Source: Sphingobacteriales bacterium
GTDB lineage: Bacteria; Bacteroidota; Bacteroidia; Chitinophagales; Chitinophagaceae
Assembly: GCA_024640385.1 (NCBI GenBank)
Contig: JAHEFC010000161.1
Span: 1-8,651, forward strand
Direction of reading: 5' to 3'
Length of the DNA stretch: 8,651 bases
Both the position numbers and the translations under genes were made by a program. How positions within the stretch are numbered: the stretch's first letter is position 1; each line of letters starts with the position of its first letter. Below are positions 8,208 through 8,651 of the stretch, piece after piece. Below the pieces are notes generated by a model, which had not been told where the DNA came from, did no database searches, and was given only the letters and a program-made list of their open reading frames with translations.

Positions 8208-8241
8208 CGAATTAGTCAATTAGCTAATTCTTGCAATTCCT
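8191..8241 (+). terminator. Compound hairpin over the FIST stop codon; possible terminator
   Basis: Outer stem aggaattg (8191-8198) pairs with caattcct (8234-8241), 8 bp. Inner stem gaattag (8209-8215) pairs with ctaattc (8224-8230), 7 bp, around an 8-base loop. The two are separated by internal loops of 10 and 3 bases. The tract after it is pyrimidine-rich (ccctttcct) rather than a clean T-run, and the stems are AT-rich, so termination is uncertain. Its position at the end of the presumed operon is what favours the call. Confidence 0.35.
8203..8230 (+). repeat. AT-rich dispersed repeat, second copy, overlapping the FIST stop
   Basis: It contains attagcgaattag (8203-8215), the exact reverse complement of 2068-2080, followed by caattagctaattc (8217-8230), an exact direct copy of 2061-2074. 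The TAG stop of the FIST gene (8205-8207) is formed by the repeat itself, so the last codon and the stop may derive from its insertion. Confidence 0.65.
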
Positions 8242-8277
8242 CCCTTTCCTAAAACCCCAAACCCAGCACGCCAGGTA

Positions 8278-8285
8278 TATCTTTC
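8278..8285 (+). promoter_or_regulatory. Weak candidate -7 element for the downstream TPR gene
   Basis: TATCTTTC matches the Bacteroidota -7 consensus TAnnTTTG except at the last base. It would give a leader of roughly 20 bases before the ATG at 8310. No TTG is seen at the expected -33 spacing, so this is only a candidate. Confidence 0.2.
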
Positions 8286-8309
8286 CCAAAAAAAATTTTA
8301 TCTTTTGTG

Positions 8310-8651
8310 ATGCATCGTTCTTTCTTCAAACTTACGATCATCATTTTTTTGATGCTGTCTTGCATTACCGGCGCATCTGCTCAGAATGTTACCATAGAGC
8401 AGGTAGACAGTCTCAAATCACTGTTGTCCAAAACCTCTGATCCCAGGGCCAGGGCATTGCTGATGACCCACCTGGCAGAAGCATACCGGGGTGAATTTCC
8501 GGATTCCAATTACAGCTATGCGATCCGGGCCCTGGATCTTTCAAGATCCATACAATACCCCTTGGGAGAGACCAAAGCGCTGATCGCATTAAGCATCTAT
8601 TTTACCCACAGAGGAGATCTTCCCCCTGCATTGGAAATTGGACTCAAATCC
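8310..8651 (+). CDS. Secreted TPR protein, probably a second TPR sensor kinase (3' end outside window)
   Basis: The frame is open from ATG 8310 to the window end, giving 114 residues. It begins with a signal peptide: MHRSFFK, a hydrophobic core (LTIIIFLML), and a likely cleavage after ASA at residue 24 before Gln25. LSC at 16-18 is a poor lipobox, so signal peptidase I is favoured. The mature part starts VDSLKSLLSKTSDPRARALL and continues with TPR-like helices (LMTHLAEAYRGEF; YAIRALDLSRS; ALIALSIYFTHRGDLPPALEI). The pattern [AV]DSL[RK] ... D..R ... L...Y matches the start of the mature TPR kinase at 237-2291, so this is likely a related TPR sensor whose kinase or other output lies beyond the window. 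It could also be a TPR protein with a LuxR-type or LytTR output. It follows the FIST stop by 102 bases, beyond a possible terminator, so it may be a separate transcript. Confidence 0.85.
   Translation, partial: MHRSFFKLTIIIFLMLSCITGASAQNVTIEQVDSLKSLLSKTSDPRARALLMTHLAEAYRGEFPDSNYSYAIRALDLSRSIQYPLGETKALIALSIYFTHRGDLPPALEIGLKS

Noticed and set aside
8299..8307. TATCTTTTG as a -7 promoter element right before ATG 8310
   Set aside because: The spacing inside the motif is one base too long and the start site would fall after the ATG.
8231..8440. 69-codon open frame on the + strand after the FIST gene
   Set aside because: It lies in a different frame from the signal-peptide-bearing gene at 8310 and overlaps it; its product has no recognisable features.
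1..8651. tRNA, rRNA, riboswitch, insertion-sequence or transposase signals
   Set aside because: Looked for in the non-coding gaps and frame ends; gaps are too short or lack the expected structures, and no transposase-like protein is present.

Overview
The window looks like chromosomal DNA of a Bacteroidota bacterium, most likely a Chitinophagaceae-type organism. Supporting signs are moderate GC, lack of clear Shine-Dalgarno sequences, histidine kinases with the H-box [13 protein letters not shown], coiled linkers of the [10 protein letters not shown] / [11 protein letters not shown] type, a TPR-TM-histidine kinase layout, and short AT-rich repeats of the caattagctaatt and gtcaaaa kinds. The family assignments come from reading the proteins; no search was run.

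Layout, all on the + strand. (1) 80-211: start of a lipoprotein that stops after 44 residues, probably a truncated gene. (2) 237-2291: a 684-aa membrane histidine kinase with signal peptide, about seven periplasmic TPR-like units, one TM helix and a HisKA/HATPase_c core. (3) 2298-7034: a 1578-aa soluble histidine kinase. It has an NTF2/SnoaL-like N-terminus, then six tandem GAF-like modules of 183-192 aa joined by near-identical signalling helices, then a kinase core closely related to that of gene 2. (4) 7059-8207: a 382-aa FIST_N/FIST_C sensor protein. (5) 8310 to the window end: the first 114 residues of another secreted TPR protein whose N-terminus resembles that of gene 2. Gaps of 6 and 24 bases make genes 2-4 a very likely operon. 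The 102-base gap after gene 4 holds a repeat-borne hairpin and probably ends that unit.

How it may work (inference): the operon joins an envelope sensor (TPR kinase), a cytosolic multi-input sensor (six-module kinase) and a stand-alone cytosolic ligand sensor (FIST). FIST proteins of the NosP type are known to bind heme/NO and regulate kinases encoded beside them, so the FIST protein may control one or both kinases here. No receiver domain or response regulator is visible, so the output partner must lie outside the window.

The most notable items are the six-fold sensor array, with linkers conserved far better than the sensor cores and a Trp kept in register in five of six modules; the FIST-plus-two-kinases operon; and a genomic repeat captured in frame inside the ATP-binding domain of the first kinase, of which a related copy lies over the stop codon of the FIST gene.
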